A DNA stretch of 5,086 bases. Source: Lachnospiraceae bacterium (lineage in GTDB: Bacteria > Bacillota > Clostridia > Lachnospirales > Lachnospiraceae). A model generated the notes under the pieces. The model searched no databases and was not told where the DNA came from. It saw nothing but the letters and a program-made list of their open reading frames with translations. A program made the translations under genes and the position numbers. The stretch spans positions 1 to 5,086 of the forward strand of contig JAEEKC010000072.1 in the NCBI GenBank assembly GCA_016282215.1, read 5' to 3'. This document shows, in pieces, positions 4,296-5,086 of this stretch (positions within the stretch are counted from its first letter, which is position 1; every line of letters starts with the position of its first letter).

Positions 4296-5086
4296 TTGGA
4301 TTACGAAAGAGATGTTGCAGGTTACGACACCAGAAGATTTTCCGATGATGAAAGGGAGCAGCTGCGCAAGGCTGAGCGAAAACGCAGGATCGCGGAACTG
4401 AAGCGCAGAAAAAGACGCCAGGAAAAGATCAGGAGAACGATCTTTATCGCAGTGCCCGCTGTGGCTTTGATCATCGAGGTGTATCTGATCTGTGACAATC
4501 TGTTTGGTCTCGGGATCAGCAGCTACAGGGCGCGAAAGAAGGCGGAGCAGCTGGCAGCCCAGGAAGAGTATGACAGACAGATGGCAGAAATCCGGTCACT
4601 TCCGACGGCAGCGGGACTGGATGTGGTCACCGGCCATAATATGACGGAAGATGAGAACGCACAGTTTTTAAAGCCTGGTGAAAGCGGCGCATTATCACTG
4701 GCATTTGGCGATGAAAATGCAGATGAAATGGGCAGCATAGAGACGGATAATCTTGCAGGAACGCTGGGCGGAGACGGACAGGGCGGGAATACGCTTTCAC
4801 CGTTTATGAACGGATACAGCAGCAGCGCGGAGGCTTTTGAAGCCCATAAAACTGCAAAAACCACCGGTCTTTCCGGAGAGGTCATTTCGGAATACGGTGT
4901 GCTGATGGATGCCGAAAGTGGTGAGATCCTGGCGCAGAGAAATGCGAATTCCAGAAGATCCCCGGCTTCCATGACCAAAGTGTTGACGATCCTGGTGGCA
5001 GCGGAAAACCTTCCGGATCCGGATCTTGAGAAAAAAGTACAGATCACCATTGAGGCAACGGACTTTTCTTATCGCAATGACTGCAG
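4296..5086 (+). CDS. D-alanyl-D-alanine carboxypeptidase (S11 family), N-terminal part
   Basis: The frame is open for 263 codons from TTG 4296 and runs off the window. Residues 1-47 are very basic (KRRIAELKRRKRRQEKIRR) and should be cytoplasmic. Residues about 48-74 form one membrane anchor (TIFIAVPAVALIIEVYLI). Residues about 75-200 are a polar linker, first coil-like (RARKKAEQLAAQEEYDRQ) and then rich in Gly, Glu and Ser. From residue 201 the penicillin-binding domain starts (GVLMDAESGEILAQRN), with the SxxK active site S225-M-T-K228 in SPASMTKVLT. From family knowledge, such enzymes remove the terminal D-Ala of peptidoglycan pentapeptides outside the membrane. The SxN and KTG motifs lie beyond the window. 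The long basic tail and linker differ from the plain signal peptide of classical DacA. No clear promoter of its own was found. The S11 class is the best fit; the exact paralogue is not assigned. Confidence 0.87.
   Translation, partial: MDYERDVAGYDTRRFSDDEREQLRKAERKRRIAELKRRKRRQEKIRRTIFIAVPAVALIIEVYLICDNLFGLGISSYRARKKAEQLAAQEEYDRQMAEIRSLPTAAGLDVVTGHNMTEDENAQFLKPGESGALSLAFGDENADEMGSIETDNLAGTLGGDGQGGNTLSPFMNGYSSSAEAFEAHKTAKTTGLSGEVISEYGVLMDAESGEILAQRNANSRRSPASMTKVLTILVAAENLPDPDLEKKVQITIEATDFSYRNDC

Noticed and set aside
4523..5050. Minus-strand open frame of 175 codons opposite the carboxypeptidase
   Set aside because: It is the shadow of a well-supported gene with an SxxK motif. Its Ser/Ala/Pro-rich translation is typical of antisense frames.

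Overview
The window looks like a chromosomal segment of a Gram-positive Firmicute, probably a Lachnospiraceae-type gut anaerobe. This rests on the near-balanced base composition, strong AGGAGG-type ribosome binding sites, GTG/TTG start use and the pth-mfd order known from Firmicutes. The genus cannot be fixed from the sequence alone.

Layout. Positions 1-151 hold the 3' end of pth (peptidyl-tRNA hydrolase). Positions 152-338 are a non-coding gap packed with inverted repeats, ending in the mfd ribosome binding site. Positions 339-3863 hold a complete mfd (transcription-repair coupling factor, 1174 aa). Positions 3864-3950 are a spacer in which I see no gene and no convincing terminator. Positions 3951-4264 hold what reads as a compact, complete type I toxin-antitoxin locus. 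Positions 4296-5086 hold the 5' part of a D-alanyl-D-alanine carboxypeptidase gene that runs off the window.

The most interesting part is 3951-4264. A 30-codon gene on the minus strand (4190 to 4098) encodes one membrane segment with a charged tail (...CKWLDRDHSD). It has its own sigma-A promoter and a ribosome binding site that is a 12-base perfect complement of the 16S rRNA 3' end. A second sigma-A promoter on the plus strand (3951-3979) fires towards it, and the two transcripts converge on one shared 13-bp terminator hairpin. The plus-strand RNA carries a direct repeat (3997-4020) of the toxin start region (4176-4199), so it can pair in trans with the toxin mRNA around its start codon as well as through the shared terminator. 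This is the architecture of the pAD1 par (fst/RNA I/RNA II) family. The toxin mRNA can also fold into three nested 8-bp helices, the outermost joining its predicted 5' end to its stop codon. The peptide aligns with Fst without gaps but lacks the proline of classical Fst toxins, so it may go unannotated.

The rest is housekeeping. pth and mfd are neighbours in many Firmicutes and act in translation and in DNA repair. The carboxypeptidase trims peptidoglycan stem peptides. Transcription leaving mfd has no visible stop before the antitoxin terminator, so mfd read-through may add to the antitoxin supply.
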